NCBI GenBank assembly: GCA_964356335.1
Contig: CAYHHI010000053.1
Coordinates: 1-21,717 of the forward strand
Reading direction: 5' to 3'
DNA: 21,717 nt
Origin: CAYHHI01 sp964356335
Lineage (GTDB): Bacteria; Arandabacterota; Arandabacteria; Arandabacterales; Arandabacteraceae
Position 1 is the stretch's first letter; every line of letters begins with the position of its first letter. Below the pieces are notes generated by a model. It had not been told where the DNA came from, searched no databases, and worked only from the letters and a program-made list of their open reading frames with translations. The position numbers and the translations under genes were made by a program. Below, piece after piece: positions 15,277-21,704 of the stretch.

Positions 15277-15363
15277 TCATTCATGCTTCCTTCCGCTGAA
15301 CACCACCTTCCCAACAATCCTGAACTCGTCCTTCTCGGTCACAACCATCGGCTTGTGCCACAT
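15277..15363 (-). CDS. 28-codon ORF at the head of the minus-strand operon
   Basis: Begins MWHKPMVVTEKDEFRIVGKV and ends FSGRKHE. It starts 46 nt after the -10 box of the predicted promoter and ends 20 nt before the zinc-ribbon gene. Its last codons lie in the segment duplicated at 15045. No strong ribosome-binding site. It may be a leader peptide or a relic of a longer gene. Confidence 0.3.
   Translation of the reverse strand: MWHKPMVVTEKDEFRIVGKVVFSGRKHE
15281..15312. repeat. 32-bp duplicated leader segment (copy 1)
   Basis: Partner of 15045-15076 (28/32). It covers the end of the 28-codon ORF and lies upstream of the zinc-ribbon membrane gene. Confidence 0.65.
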
Positions 15364-15408
15364 CTTGCCAGCATGCGTGGCCAAGGAAGCTGGACCGACT
15401 CAGCGTCG

Positions 15409-15437
15409 ATTATAAACCGTGGCTACTCGCCTTGCAA
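15409..15437 (-). promoter_or_regulatory. Strong predicted sigma-70-type promoter for the minus-strand block
   Basis: On the minus strand TTGCAA (15437-15432) is followed after exactly 17 nt by a perfect TATAAT (15414-15409). It reads into the 28-codon ORF, the zinc-ribbon gene, DUF4145 and the methylase, and is the best promoter seen in the block. Confidence 0.6.
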
Positions 15438-15453
15438 GTACTTCCTTCCAGAA

Positions 15454-15527
15454 GCGTGGGACCAGGTCAGGGGACTGGACAGTGACTGTTACAAATCTGG
15501 CAGTGTCGGGAAAGTGACGGTTTCTGG
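15454..15527 (+). repeat. Tail-plus-repeat unit, copy 1 (gene part decayed)
   Basis: 15454-15486 reads AWDQVRGLDSD, aligning at DNA level with the TWGQIKAEFKE tail of the 131-aa gene; the stop codon is not preserved. It is followed by the shared repeat (15487-15527) with core TGTCGGGAAAGTGACGG. Probably the last trace of a lost gene of this family, at or near the right edge of the minus-strand element. Confidence 0.55.
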
Positions 15528-15604
15528 AATGGCACTGGCACGACGTTTCCTCGCACGTATCGGAGTATGCAGATGTCAGGTGCCCTACACTCGACCCGAC
15601 CTCT

Positions 15605-15660
15605 GACAACTCCCCTATCGGTGGCCTGCTGCCTCGTGGTATAATCTCAGCCAAGGGGGG
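15605..15660 (+). promoter_or_regulatory. Extended -10 promoter and leader of the RCC1 gene
   Basis: TGGTATAAT (15637-15645) fits the extended -10 form TGnTATAAT. Upstream CTCTGAC and CCTATCG blocks and downstream ATCTCA, a GGGGGG ribosome-binding site and the AGTATGGC start context are shared with the leader at 16680-16746. No good -35 box, consistent with an extended -10. Confidence 0.6.
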
Positions 15661-15668
15661 ATGCGAGT

Positions 15669-16625
15669 ATGGCAAAGTGTATCTGGCTTGTTGCGTTGGT
15701 TGCTCTGATCTTCGGATTTTTGAGTGTGGCAGAAGCACAGGCCGCTGGTTCGATCGTGGGTTGGGGATACAACGTCCACGGTCAGTCCAACGTGCCTTCT
15801 CCAAACACCGGATTTGTGGCTATGTCAGCTGGCTACTGGCACAATCTTGGTTTGAGGTCTGACGGTTCGATCGTAGGGTGGGGACTAAACAGCTACGGTC
15901 AGTGCAACGTACCCTCTCCAAACACTGGATTTGCGGCTGTATCGGCTGGCGAGTATCACAGTCTTGGTTTGAAATCCAATGGCTCGATCGTACCGTGGGG
16001 ATACAACTCCTACGGTCAGTGCAACGTGCCCTCTCCAAACACCGGATTTGTGGCTATGGCGGCTGGCGGGCTTCACAGTCTTGGTTTGAAGTCCAATGGC
16101 TCGATCGTAGGGTGGGGAGACAACTACTACTACGGCCAGTGCAACGTGCCTTCCCCGAACACCGGCTTCCTGGCTGTGGCGGCTGGCTTGCAGCACAGCC
16201 TTGGTTTGAAGTCCGATGGCTCCATCGTAGCGTGGGGACTAAACGACTGGGGCCAGTGCAACGTGCCTTCTCCAAACACCGGATTTGTGGCTGTATCAGC
16301 TGGCTTATATCACAGCCTTGGTTTGAAATCCGATGGCTCCATCGTGGCGTGGGGATACAACGGCCCGGGTCAGTGTAACGTGCCATCTCCAAACACCGGA
16401 TTTGTGGCTATGTCAGCTGGTGGGAATCACAGTCTTGGTTTGAGGTCTGATGGTTCGATCGTTCCGTGGGGATACAACATCGACGGCCAGTGCAACGTGC
16501 CTTCCCCGAACACCGGGTTCGTAGCTGTTGCGGCAGGCTATGCTCACAGTCTTGGTCTCAGTACTACGCCGCAAGCGACACAACCAACCACCTGGGGCGA
16601 GATCAAGGCGCAGTTCAAGAACTGA
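15669..16625 (+). CDS. Secreted seven-repeat RCC1-type beta-propeller protein
   Basis: 318 aa. A signal peptide (MAKCIWLVALVALIFGFLSV, cleavage after AEA or AQA) precedes seven tandem repeats of 39 residues (one of 40) between about residues 28 and 300, each of the form GSIVxWGxNxxGQCNVPSPNTGF then VAVSAGxxHSLGLKSD. Seven such units make one complete RCC1-like propeller. The repeats are nearly identical even in DNA, so they are recent or kept uniform by gene conversion; only loop positions vary. The protein ends TTWGEIKAQFKN, a tail shared with the next gene. Likely exported; the propeller probably binds a protein or surface ligand. Nothing shows a GTPase-exchange function, which belongs to the eukaryotic member. 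Confidence 0.9.
   Translation: MAKCIWLVALVALIFGFLSVAEAQAAGSIVGWGYNVHGQSNVPSPNTGFVAMSAGYWHNLGLRSDGSIVGWGLNSYGQCNVPSPNTGFAAVSAGEYHSLGLKSNGSIVPWGYNSYGQCNVPSPNTGFVAMAAGGLHSLGLKSNGSIVGWGDNYYYGQCNVPSPNTGFLAVAAGLQHSLGLKSDGSIVAWGLNDWGQCNVPSPNTGFVAVSAGLYHSLGLKSDGSIVAWGYNGPGQCNVPSPNTGFVAMSAGGNHSLGLRSDGSIVPWGYNIDGQCNVPSPNTGFVAVAAGYAHSLGLSTTPQATQPTTWGEIKAQFKN
15750..16561 (+). repeat. Seven 117-bp tandem coding repeats (RCC1 blades)
   Basis: Seven units of about 117 bp (one of 120), each beginning at GGTTCGATCGT or a variant and ending at GGTCTGAYGG or similar. They are coding, in phase, and not a CRISPR array. Confidence 0.9.
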
Positions 16626-16631
16626 CGGGGG

Positions 16632-16672
16632 TGTCTGAAAGCTGACAGTGTCAGGAAAGTGACGGTCTCGGG
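16632..16672 (+). repeat. Shared intergenic repeat, copy 2
   Basis: Follows the RCC1 stop codon by six nt: GAAAGCTGACAGTGTCAGG then AAAGTGACGG. It contains the near-palindrome TGACAGTGTCA. The next gene's promoter begins about 10 bp later. Confidence 0.8.
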
Positions 16673-16679
16673 AGGCCGG

Positions 16680-16740
16680 CCTCTGACGCTCACCCTATCG
16701 CTCGCCCGCCACTTTGTGATATGATCTCACTCGAAGGAGG
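16680..16740 (+). promoter_or_regulatory. Extended -10 promoter and leader of the 131-aa gene
   Basis: TGATATGAT (16717-16725), AAGGAGG ribosome-binding site, ATG at 16747. Aligns base for base with the RCC1 leader over about 75 bp, with a single 1-2 nt gap before the start codon. Confidence 0.6.
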
Positions 16741-16746
16741 TGCAGT

Positions 16747-17142
16747 ATGGCCAAGAAGTTCATGTTCGCTTGCATGGGTGTGCTTGCCCTGACGGTTGCT
16801 TTCCACTTAGGGGCACAATATGGGAAGGCGGACACCATCGTTGATCATACCGCAACAGGCATTGTCGCCTTCGAGTCCCAGCTAGGCCCCAGCGTCCTAA
16901 TAGCCAGCGGAGAAGTATGGTTCTGCGATGATTCCGGATGGCGCAGGGAAAGCAATCTGGAGCCGCCTGTACCAGTCAGCCAGATAAGATTCTGGGCCCC
17001 CGGCGCATTCGTATCAACATCGGACGAGCTCTGGGCGTACGATTGGGTTGCTAATAGCTGGAACAACTGCGGTTCACCGCCCGGAGTAGTAGCGACACAA
17101 ACAAGCACCTGGGGCCAGATCAAGGCTGAGTTCAAGGAGTAG
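16747..17142 (+). CDS. Small exported protein with TWGQIKAEFKE tail
   Basis: 131 aa. Signal peptide MAKKFMFACMGVLALTVAFH followed by LGAQYGKAD. The mature part (~85 residues) carries GEVWFCDDSGWRRESNL, PVPVSQIRFWAPGAFVST and ELWAYDWVANSWNNCGSPPG, an all-beta pattern with W and G at regular spacing; one sheet or half a propeller is plausible. It ends TSTWGQIKAEFKE, matching the tail of the RCC1 protein. I recall related exported proteins in uncultured-bacterium genomes but cannot name a family. Start: AAGGAGG six nt upstream. The shared repeat begins directly after its stop codon. Confidence 0.75.
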   Translation: MAKKFMFACMGVLALTVAFHLGAQYGKADTIVDHTATGIVAFESQLGPSVLIASGEVWFCDDSGWRRESNLEPPVPVSQIRFWAPGAFVSTSDELWAYDWVANSWNNCGSPPGVVATQTSTWGQIKAEFKE

Positions 17143-17143
17143 G

Positions 17144-17184
17144 TGTCACAAAGCTGACAGTGTCAGGAAAGTGACGGTTTCGGG
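17144..17184 (+). repeat. Shared intergenic repeat, copy 3
   Basis: TGTCACAAAGCTGACAG then TGTCAGGAAAGTGACGG, immediately after the stop codon at 17142. Copies 2, 3 and 5 are the closest to each other. Confidence 0.8.
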
Positions 17185-17225
17185 AGCGCTCTCAGCAAGC
17201 CGTCGATAGTCTGCACCGTTTGCTG

Positions 17226-17254
17226 TTGAATGGAAATCTAAGACAGGTTAGAAT
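17226..17254 (+). promoter_or_regulatory. Predicted sigma-70-type promoter for the SIR2 gene
   Basis: TTGAAT (17226-17231), 17-nt spacer, TAGAAT (17249-17254), 55 bp upstream of the SIR2 start codon. It differs from the extended -10 type of the two preceding genes. Confidence 0.5.
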
Positions 17255-17308
17255 CGCGGAAGGTTTCGCAGATAGGATCCATTCAGCTCTGCGTCTCCGT
17301 GGTATGCT

Positions 17309-18382
17309 ATGCCGAGAACGCGAATCGTACGGACTAAGCGGGTGTTCGTGCTTGGGGCCGGGGCAAGTCGAGATGTCACCGAGCCAGGCCCATATCCATC
17401 GTTCGTCGACACTGATTTCTACGATCTGCTCCTCAGGGAATCAGCCAAGCGAGGGGCGAGCAGGTACCTCCGCGAAATAGTCTTGCTTTCCAAGACGACT
17501 CCGGGAAGCCAACCTTGGCGCTCAATGGAGTATCTGTTCTACTCGCTTTACCTACATCTTGCCATGAAGCAGGAAGTGTGCAGGGAATCGGGACGCAGGG
17601 TGGACGTCGCCAGCTTCATAAACGATTTCACAAGATGCATAATGCGCCTTCTGCGCCTTGCGCTCGGGGGTCGGCATTCGCACCTTCATGCCAGGCTCTT
17701 CACTGCCCTCCAACCGGGCGATTCCGTCATAACCTTCAACTATGATCTGCTTGTCGAATCGACCCTCGTGAAACTGCGCTCAGACTTGAATGTCGACGAG
17801 CAGCTGTACGGTTTTGGGACTCTTCCGAGCCAACGGGTCTCACGCCTCACAATCCACAAGCTCCATGGTAGCCTGAACTGGAATTGCTGCGGACCGATAC
17901 TCACTCCTGACGAATTCGAGGTCGCCCAATGGCCCCGCCGTCTATACTTGACGCCACGAAGCTACGTCCCTCATAAGGACCTCAGACCGGCAATCCTGCT
18001 CCCCTTCTGGGACAAGCCCATAGAAGGTGGCCGCTGGGCCAGTGTCTGGCGGGGCGCGGCTCAGGATCTGCGTAGAGCAAAGGATGTGATCATTTGGGGT
18101 TATTCTATGCCCGCGACAGACATCAAGAGCACAGAGCTTTTCCGCCAGACGCTCTCGGGAGAGCACAGACACCCCAGGAATTTGGCAGTAATTGATCCCA
18201 ACACCGCGGTACATGACCGCTGGCGCTCTATGTGCCCCGACGCTGTCTACTGGGGATACCATCACATCTTTGAGCTCACCAACAATCCCCCGGCTTGGTT
18301 GGCGGTGAGAGAGCCCCAGATCGTGGATGTCCAGCGTGAGCCTCATCCGCCGAGGCATTCATCCAGAGGGGCGCGCAGGTAA
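17309..18382 (+). CDS. SIR2-like domain protein (SIR2_2 type)
   Basis: 357 aa. N-terminal RVFVLGAGASRD (GAGAS at 16-20) is the NAD-binding loop of SIR2 folds. ITFNYDLL (Asn144, Asp146) and IHKLHGSLNW (His186) match the catalytic Asn/Asp and His sites, and VIIWGYSMPATD (about 255-266) and NLAVIDPN are the later Rossmann strands. The whole length is taken by this one domain; no second effector domain or membrane segment is visible. Proteins of this type hydrolyse NAD+ in several anti-phage systems (Thoeris, DSR, prokaryotic Argonaute pairs), so an abortive-infection role is possible. No clear ribosome-binding site for the ATG; a GTG at 17340 is an alternative. Partner not evident; nearest is the unknown three-gene unit at 19.0 kb. 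Confidence 0.85.
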   Translation: MPRTRIVRTKRVFVLGAGASRDVTEPGPYPSFVDTDFYDLLLRESAKRGASRYLREIVLLSKTTPGSQPWRSMEYLFYSLYLHLAMKQEVCRESGRRVDVASFINDFTRCIMRLLRLALGGRHSHLHARLFTALQPGDSVITFNYDLLVESTLVKLRSDLNVDEQLYGFGTLPSQRVSRLTIHKLHGSLNWNCCGPILTPDEFEVAQWPRRLYLTPRSYVPHKDLRPAILLPFWDKPIEGGRWASVWRGAAQDLRRAKDVIIWGYSMPATDIKSTELFRQTLSGEHRHPRNLAVIDPNTAVHDRWRSMCPDAVYWGYHHIFELTNNPPAWLAVREPQIVDVQREPHPPRHSSRGARR

Positions 18383-18452
18383 GCACCTCTGTCAGCATTC
18401 AGATGCACAATCTCAGGGCACGTATCAACACTGTCCGAGGCGCGGCAGAAAC

Positions 18453-18580
18453 CATCGGGAATTGCAGTATCGGGAAAGTGACGGTCTCGTGAAAATGGCT
18501 CCCTCGTAGCCCGTTTCAGGCTTTCCTCTGAAAAAGTGCCGAATTTGCCGGTGGGTTTTCGAAACGAGGGGCTATTCCGG
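18453..18580 (+). repeat. Extended repeat unit with hairpin, copy 4 of the shared repeat
   Basis: Begins with the shared core (TATCGGGAAAGTGACGG) and continues into ~90 bp with a hairpin. TAGCCC plus GTTTC (18507-18517) pairs with GAAAC, a 3-nt bulge, and GGGCTA (18561-18574). The loop has TTTCCTCTGAAAAAG. It follows the SIR2 stop codon by 70 bp. Aligned with the unit at 18632-18763. Confidence 0.7.
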
Positions 18581-18593
18581 GGCGGGCCTAACC

Positions 18594-18763
18594 CACAACC
18601 CCAGGCCAGATCAGCGGAGCTCCGGGAGTAGCCGTCACAAAGCCGACAGTGTCAGGAAAGTGACGGTTTCGTGCGGAAGATGACCTCTGATACCTGTTTG
18701 AGACTTTCCTCCGAAAAAATGCCTAACTTGCTGGGGAGTTTTGACAAACGAGTGGCTATTCTG
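18594..18763 (+). repeat. Extended repeat unit with hairpin and gene-tail relic, copy 5
   Basis: 18594-18631 is a decayed version of the TWGQIKAEFKE coding tail (now TTPGQI...) with its TAG still recognisable. The shared core follows (18632-18672), then a hairpin unit like copy 4: GTTTG (18696-18700) pairs with CAAAC (18745-18749). The pair is GTTTC/GAAAC in copy 4, so one base pair has changed on both sides. The outer stem is weaker here. Confidence 0.7.
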
Positions 18764-18854
18764 AGACACATCGAGCCACCCGCAGGTCACTCGGATCCCG
18801 ATGGGTAGTACGTTGCAGGCGGGGCGGGAGTGCTATCTGGAAACCGCACAACAC

Positions 18855-18914
18855 GTGCGTCTACGCACAAGGGCGCGAGAAATAGTTGAACGCGATGCGA
18901 TTGTGTGATATTGG
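18855..18914 (+). promoter_or_regulatory. Short hairpin and weak promoter before the three-gene unit
   Basis: GTGCGTCTACGCAC (18855-18868) is a perfect 6-bp hairpin with a 2-nt loop. TTGAAC (18886-18891), 17-nt spacer and TATTGG (18909-18914) could be a promoter; the -10 box is poor. The next start codon is at 19022. Confidence 0.3.
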
Positions 18915-19021
18915 TAGTCTATCATCGTCTGGAAGACGAAGTCGTCCAAAGGTAGCTACTTGGAAACGGCATAAGTCGTAGCTCGGTCCGACGGATGACA
19001 ACAAGAAGGAGGACAGGGAGA

Positions 19022-19705
19022 ATGAGAACGAAGTACTTCAAAGAATCATCGCTTAGCGAAGAGGGTAAGAAGAACGTGATCAGTCTCGCCGGACTCTCTC
19101 CGGCTGTAGCTAACCAGATATTGGATTGGTTTGCCGCGAAGCAGTCATACCCGCGGTTCGACTCAAGGGATGTGATCGAAATCGCTCAGATCACTGGGGA
19201 GAGTGGCCAAACGCTCACCGCTCCGATTTCTATTCTTGTTCTGTTCATCAACCGGATCGTGGATAATGACGAATCCGTGACAGACTTCTACGCCGATCTG
19301 AAAGACCTGAATATTGTTCCTGATCCACCAGGCTATGCAACTCTCGATATAGTTTTCAGCCGAATTCCACCAATTGCAAAGCAGTTTCGCCTGTATCTGC
19401 GATGCCGAGCGACAGAACACTACGGGCTTCCGGTGCTCACCGGTTCAACCATGTCTGCAGCAATGAAGCCCGTCTTCTCCCGCACCTTCCGGTATGGTGA
19501 GGACTCGCTCGAGGAGTACTCTCCTGTACCTATCGGATACTGCACGGTGGTGCAGATAGAACTCCAGAAGGCCGACACACAAGAGGTTTTCTCTTTTCAG
19601 GTGAACCGCGACAACTTTGACCGTCTGATAGCCGATCTTCTGGCTCTCCAGGCGGAGTTGAAGGTGATGGAAACATTGGCTTCTAAGATTGTCCCCAAGG
19701 AGTGA
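19022..19705 (+). CDS. Unknown soluble protein, first gene of a three-gene unit
   Basis: 227 aa from the ATG at 19022, chosen because AAGGAGG lies nine nt upstream; the ATG at 18995 lacks such a site. No membrane segment or signal peptide. The N-terminal ~40 residues (EEGKKNVISLAGLSPAVANQ) look helical. The centre has alternating beta and charged segments (TAPISILVLFINRIVDND, DIVFSRIPPIAKQF). The C-terminus is a helix (NFDRLIADLLALQAELKVMETL). Family not recognised. Its stop overlaps the following frame's GTG by four bases, so translation of the next gene is probably coupled. Confidence 0.7.
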   Translation: MRTKYFKESSLSEEGKKNVISLAGLSPAVANQILDWFAAKQSYPRFDSRDVIEIAQITGESGQTLTAPISILVLFINRIVDNDESVTDFYADLKDLNIVPDPPGYATLDIVFSRIPPIAKQFRLYLRCRATEHYGLPVLTGSTMSAAMKPVFSRTFRYGEDSLEEYSPVPIGYCTVVQIELQKADTQEVFSFQVNRDNFDRLIADLLALQAELKVMETLASKIVPKE

Positions 19706-19713
19706 GACGCACT

Positions 19714-20271
19714 ATGGAGACCATGGAACATTGTCACGAAGTGGCCATTGCCCCGCTTGAGACCACGAAGCAGCCCACAGCCGTGTCAATGGAGGGCACG
19801 CTCCCTATCGGCGAACAGTCCGCCATTTGGCCGGGAGACAATGAGACGTTGCGTATGGATTCGCTTGTGCGCGCTCAGCGACTGATGATCGAGCGGATAC
19901 AGGACCTCCACTGCAAGATTGAACAGCACGATCAGCGCGCTGCAACCGCCCATCAACTGGATGCACATAGCAAGCGCATGTCGGATGAACTTGCGAGCCA
20001 GCGCACCGTTATAATCGACACGCTCGAGACACTTCACGCGGAACTACGCAAGTCGTCACTGAGGCATCGTGCTAGTATCTACGCCACAGTCTCCGTGGGT
20101 CTGTCAACAGTTCTTGCTTTGGCCACGGTACTGCACGGCAGTCTCACGATTCCCCCCTCGGTGCCCATATTGGTGCTGCTTGGGTCTTTGCTGTTTTGGT
20201 TCATGGCTCGCCGCATTCCGGGTCTCCCGGATATTCGTGAGGATCTGAGCGATGATCGAAAAACTACTTGA
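19714..20271 (+). CDS. Unknown protein with coiled coil and C-terminal membrane hairpin
   Basis: 185 aa from ATG 19714 (AAGGAG 11-13 nt upstream); a GTG at 19702 overlapping the previous stop is an alternative. The first ~50 residues are polar. Residues ~50-115 (LVRAQRLMIERIQDLHCKIE ... RMSDELASQRTVIIDTLETL) look like a long coiled coil. Two membrane helices follow (ASIYATVSVGLSTVLALATV and SVPILVLLGSLLFWFMA), then a charged tail. Plausibly an inner-membrane-anchored signalling or scaffold subunit. Family not recognised. Confidence 0.7.
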   Translation: METMEHCHEVAIAPLETTKQPTAVSMEGTLPIGEQSAIWPGDNETLRMDSLVRAQRLMIERIQDLHCKIEQHDQRAATAHQLDAHSKRMSDELASQRTVIIDTLETLHAELRKSSLRHRASIYATVSVGLSTVLALATVLHGSLTIPPSVPILVLLGSLLFWFMARRIPGLPDIREDLSDDRKTT

Positions 20272-20719
20272 CCACGCATTTCAGTTCTTGCTCGTGGCTG
20301 CCGGCATTTCGATAATTCTGTATTCAGCAAGCAAGTTCACGCCATACCCCCTTAGCTTCGTGCTCAGGTTGGTCCGCATCATCATCAGCGAGTTCGACCC
20401 AAAATCCGATCAGCGGTTTCCAATCGAGAGAATCAATGCTGCCATATTCTGCGTTTTCCTGGTGGTTTTTCTCCTTTGCCTCTTCGTATGCGAGACTCCC
20501 TCAGGGCTTAGCCAAGCGGTCGGAGGCGAGACAGTAGCGAACGTGCATATTTTGACCATTGTCGCGTTGATATTGCTAGCCCTTACTGCGTTTATTTCTC
20601 CAGCGTGGGTGTGGCGCCTTCGTCAAGAGGAAGCGGCAGACCAGAAAGCACGTGATCTGTTTTCCCATTTGGAAAACGCGGGGTCGAACGTAGGGCCGAG
20701 TGCACCGGCGGCCCGCTGA
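20252..20719 (+). CDS. Unknown small membrane protein, third gene of the unit
   Basis: 155 aa. Starts 20 bp inside the previous gene; GAGGAT lies seven nt upstream of the ATG. Three predicted membrane helices: about 8-27 (AFQFLLVAAGISIILYSASK), 62-84 (NAAIFCVFLVVFLLCLFVCE) and 98-120 (VHILTIVALILLALTAFISP), with a soluble tail of about 30 residues (RLRQEEAADQKARDLF). Tight overlap with the previous gene indicates one transcript and probably one membrane complex. Family not recognised. Confidence 0.7.
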   Translation: MIEKLLDHAFQFLLVAAGISIILYSASKFTPYPLSFVLRLVRIIISEFDPKSDQRFPIERINAAIFCVFLVVFLLCLFVCETPSGLSQAVGGETVANVHILTIVALILLALTAFISPAWVWRLRQEEAADQKARDLFSHLENAGSNVGPSAPAAR

Positions 20720-20948
20720 GCGGCCCACCGTCCTCTTACCTCTGACGTTCAAGTTACTTCCATGACGTTCCCCATTCACCAGCCACTATGGATATGGACC
20801 AGAGAAGTGTATCGACACCATCCAATCGCCAATTCTAGCTGACCCAGCTTGTGAGGCGAAGGGCAATCTGCTTGTAATCCAACTTGACTGTTACGAGTGT
20901 CAGAGCGTTCATGTATGTGGTCCCAGGTAGGGCCAGAGGAGGTCCCAA

Positions 20949-21704
20949 TTGAGGCTGGCCGCGGCGATCCAGCGCTTCGGTACACAGCTTACCGCCGACG
21001 GCAAGAGCGTGCATACACGCGGCGCCTATCTGCGTGACCTTGAGAAGTTCAAGGGCTGGCTGTGTGCCGATCCTGGCATTGGCAGTATCACTCCAGACAT
21101 TATCGCCAGATACTCAGCGGGAAGTTCAGAAGGCAAACTCACGATCTCCGCCAATCGTACCAAGACGGCCCTGAGGGTCTTCTTCCAGTTCCTGACTGAC
21201 GCTGGCTACATAGATACGAACCCGGCGAGGCTAATCAAGAATGGCCGGACCGAGTCGAAGATCCCGGCACACCTGACGGCCAGCGAGGTGCGCATACTCA
21301 TATCTGCAATACGAGGGGCAGAGGGCCAATCTGCCGAGCGGGACCACGCCCTATTTGCATTCCTACTCCAGACTGGCGTAAGGCTCGGCTCAGCAATCGA
21401 ACTGAGTGTGTGCGATATCAATCTCGATCAGCGGTGCGCTCACATAAACGGCAAGGGCGGCACCAGACAGTCGGCCTACCTCAACTCGAGCGTCCGCAGG
21501 TTTCTCAAGTCATACATCAAGGCATTCGGACTAGCCCCTGACGACCCTCTCTTCCCCTCCCGTCACGGCGGTCACCTGTGTGCTCGCCAAGTGCAGCTCC
21601 GCTTCAAGTATTGGCTCGACAAGGCGGGGATCGAGCGCCACCTCACGGTCCACTCTACTCGCCATTATGCCGACTTCCGGATTATGCCGAGTCCCATCGG
21701 CTAG
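20949..21704 (+). pseudogene. Tyrosine recombinase/integrase, frame lost before the C-terminal catalytic residues
   Basis: TTG start at 20949, with GAGGAGG six nt upstream. Residues ~1-90 are the SAM-like core-binding domain (SVHTRGAYLRDLEKFKGWL ... YIDTNPARLI). The catalytic domain has the first Arg in FLLQTGVRLGSAIELSV and HSTRH for the His-x-x-Arg pair. Then the reading frame ends at 21704 after DFRIMPSPIG. In another frame the downstream bases read YAESHRLVL, which fits the expected helix after HSTRH, so a small deletion or insertion near 21670-21685 is likely. The missing second His and the Tyr nucleophile would lie beyond the window. It could be a dead integrase, a sequencing error, or a gene whose last part is outside. 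Confidence 0.7.

Larger units (their letters stand above)
4250..15450. mobile_element. Putative integrative element with large serine recombinase; boundaries approximate
   Basis: Every gene between about 4.22 and 15.37 kb lies on the minus strand, while genes on both flanks are mostly plus-strand exported-protein genes. The block has a large serine recombinase at its left edge pointing outward, a phage-type replication gene, an R-M-like methylase, a nuclease-like gene, a channel-like gene and relics of another serine recombinase. The left edge cuts an OB-fold gene near 4250-4272. The right edge is only inferred: it should lie between the operon promoter (15437) and the host-type repeat starting at 15454. 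No matching core repeat was found by eye, so these limits are a model. Confidence 0.4.

Noticed and set aside
14752..15415. Several plus-strand frames (95, 78, 140 aa) opposite the zinc-ribbon and DUF4145 genes
   Set aside because: Low-complexity products without start signals; opposite-strand shadows.
15750..16561. Regular direct repeats resembling a CRISPR array
   Set aside because: Unit is 117 bp, in phase, and codes for RCC1 blades; no spacers and no cas genes.
16600..16640. Match between GGCGCAGT/ACTGAC near 4262 and near the RCC1 stop codon as att core pair
   Set aside because: Split short matches, one inside a conserved coding tail; not convincing as an attachment core.
15454..18763. 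Integron cassette array with attC sites (repeats after genes plus nearby tyrosine integrase)
   Set aside because: The repeats lack GTTRRRY/RYYYAAC core sites, the genes have their own promoters, and the integrase shows no IntI-specific insert; only the hairpin in two units remains suggestive.
18960..18995. tRNA-like GTAGCTCGGTCCGA segment
   Set aside because: No acceptor, anticodon or T arm can be paired around it.
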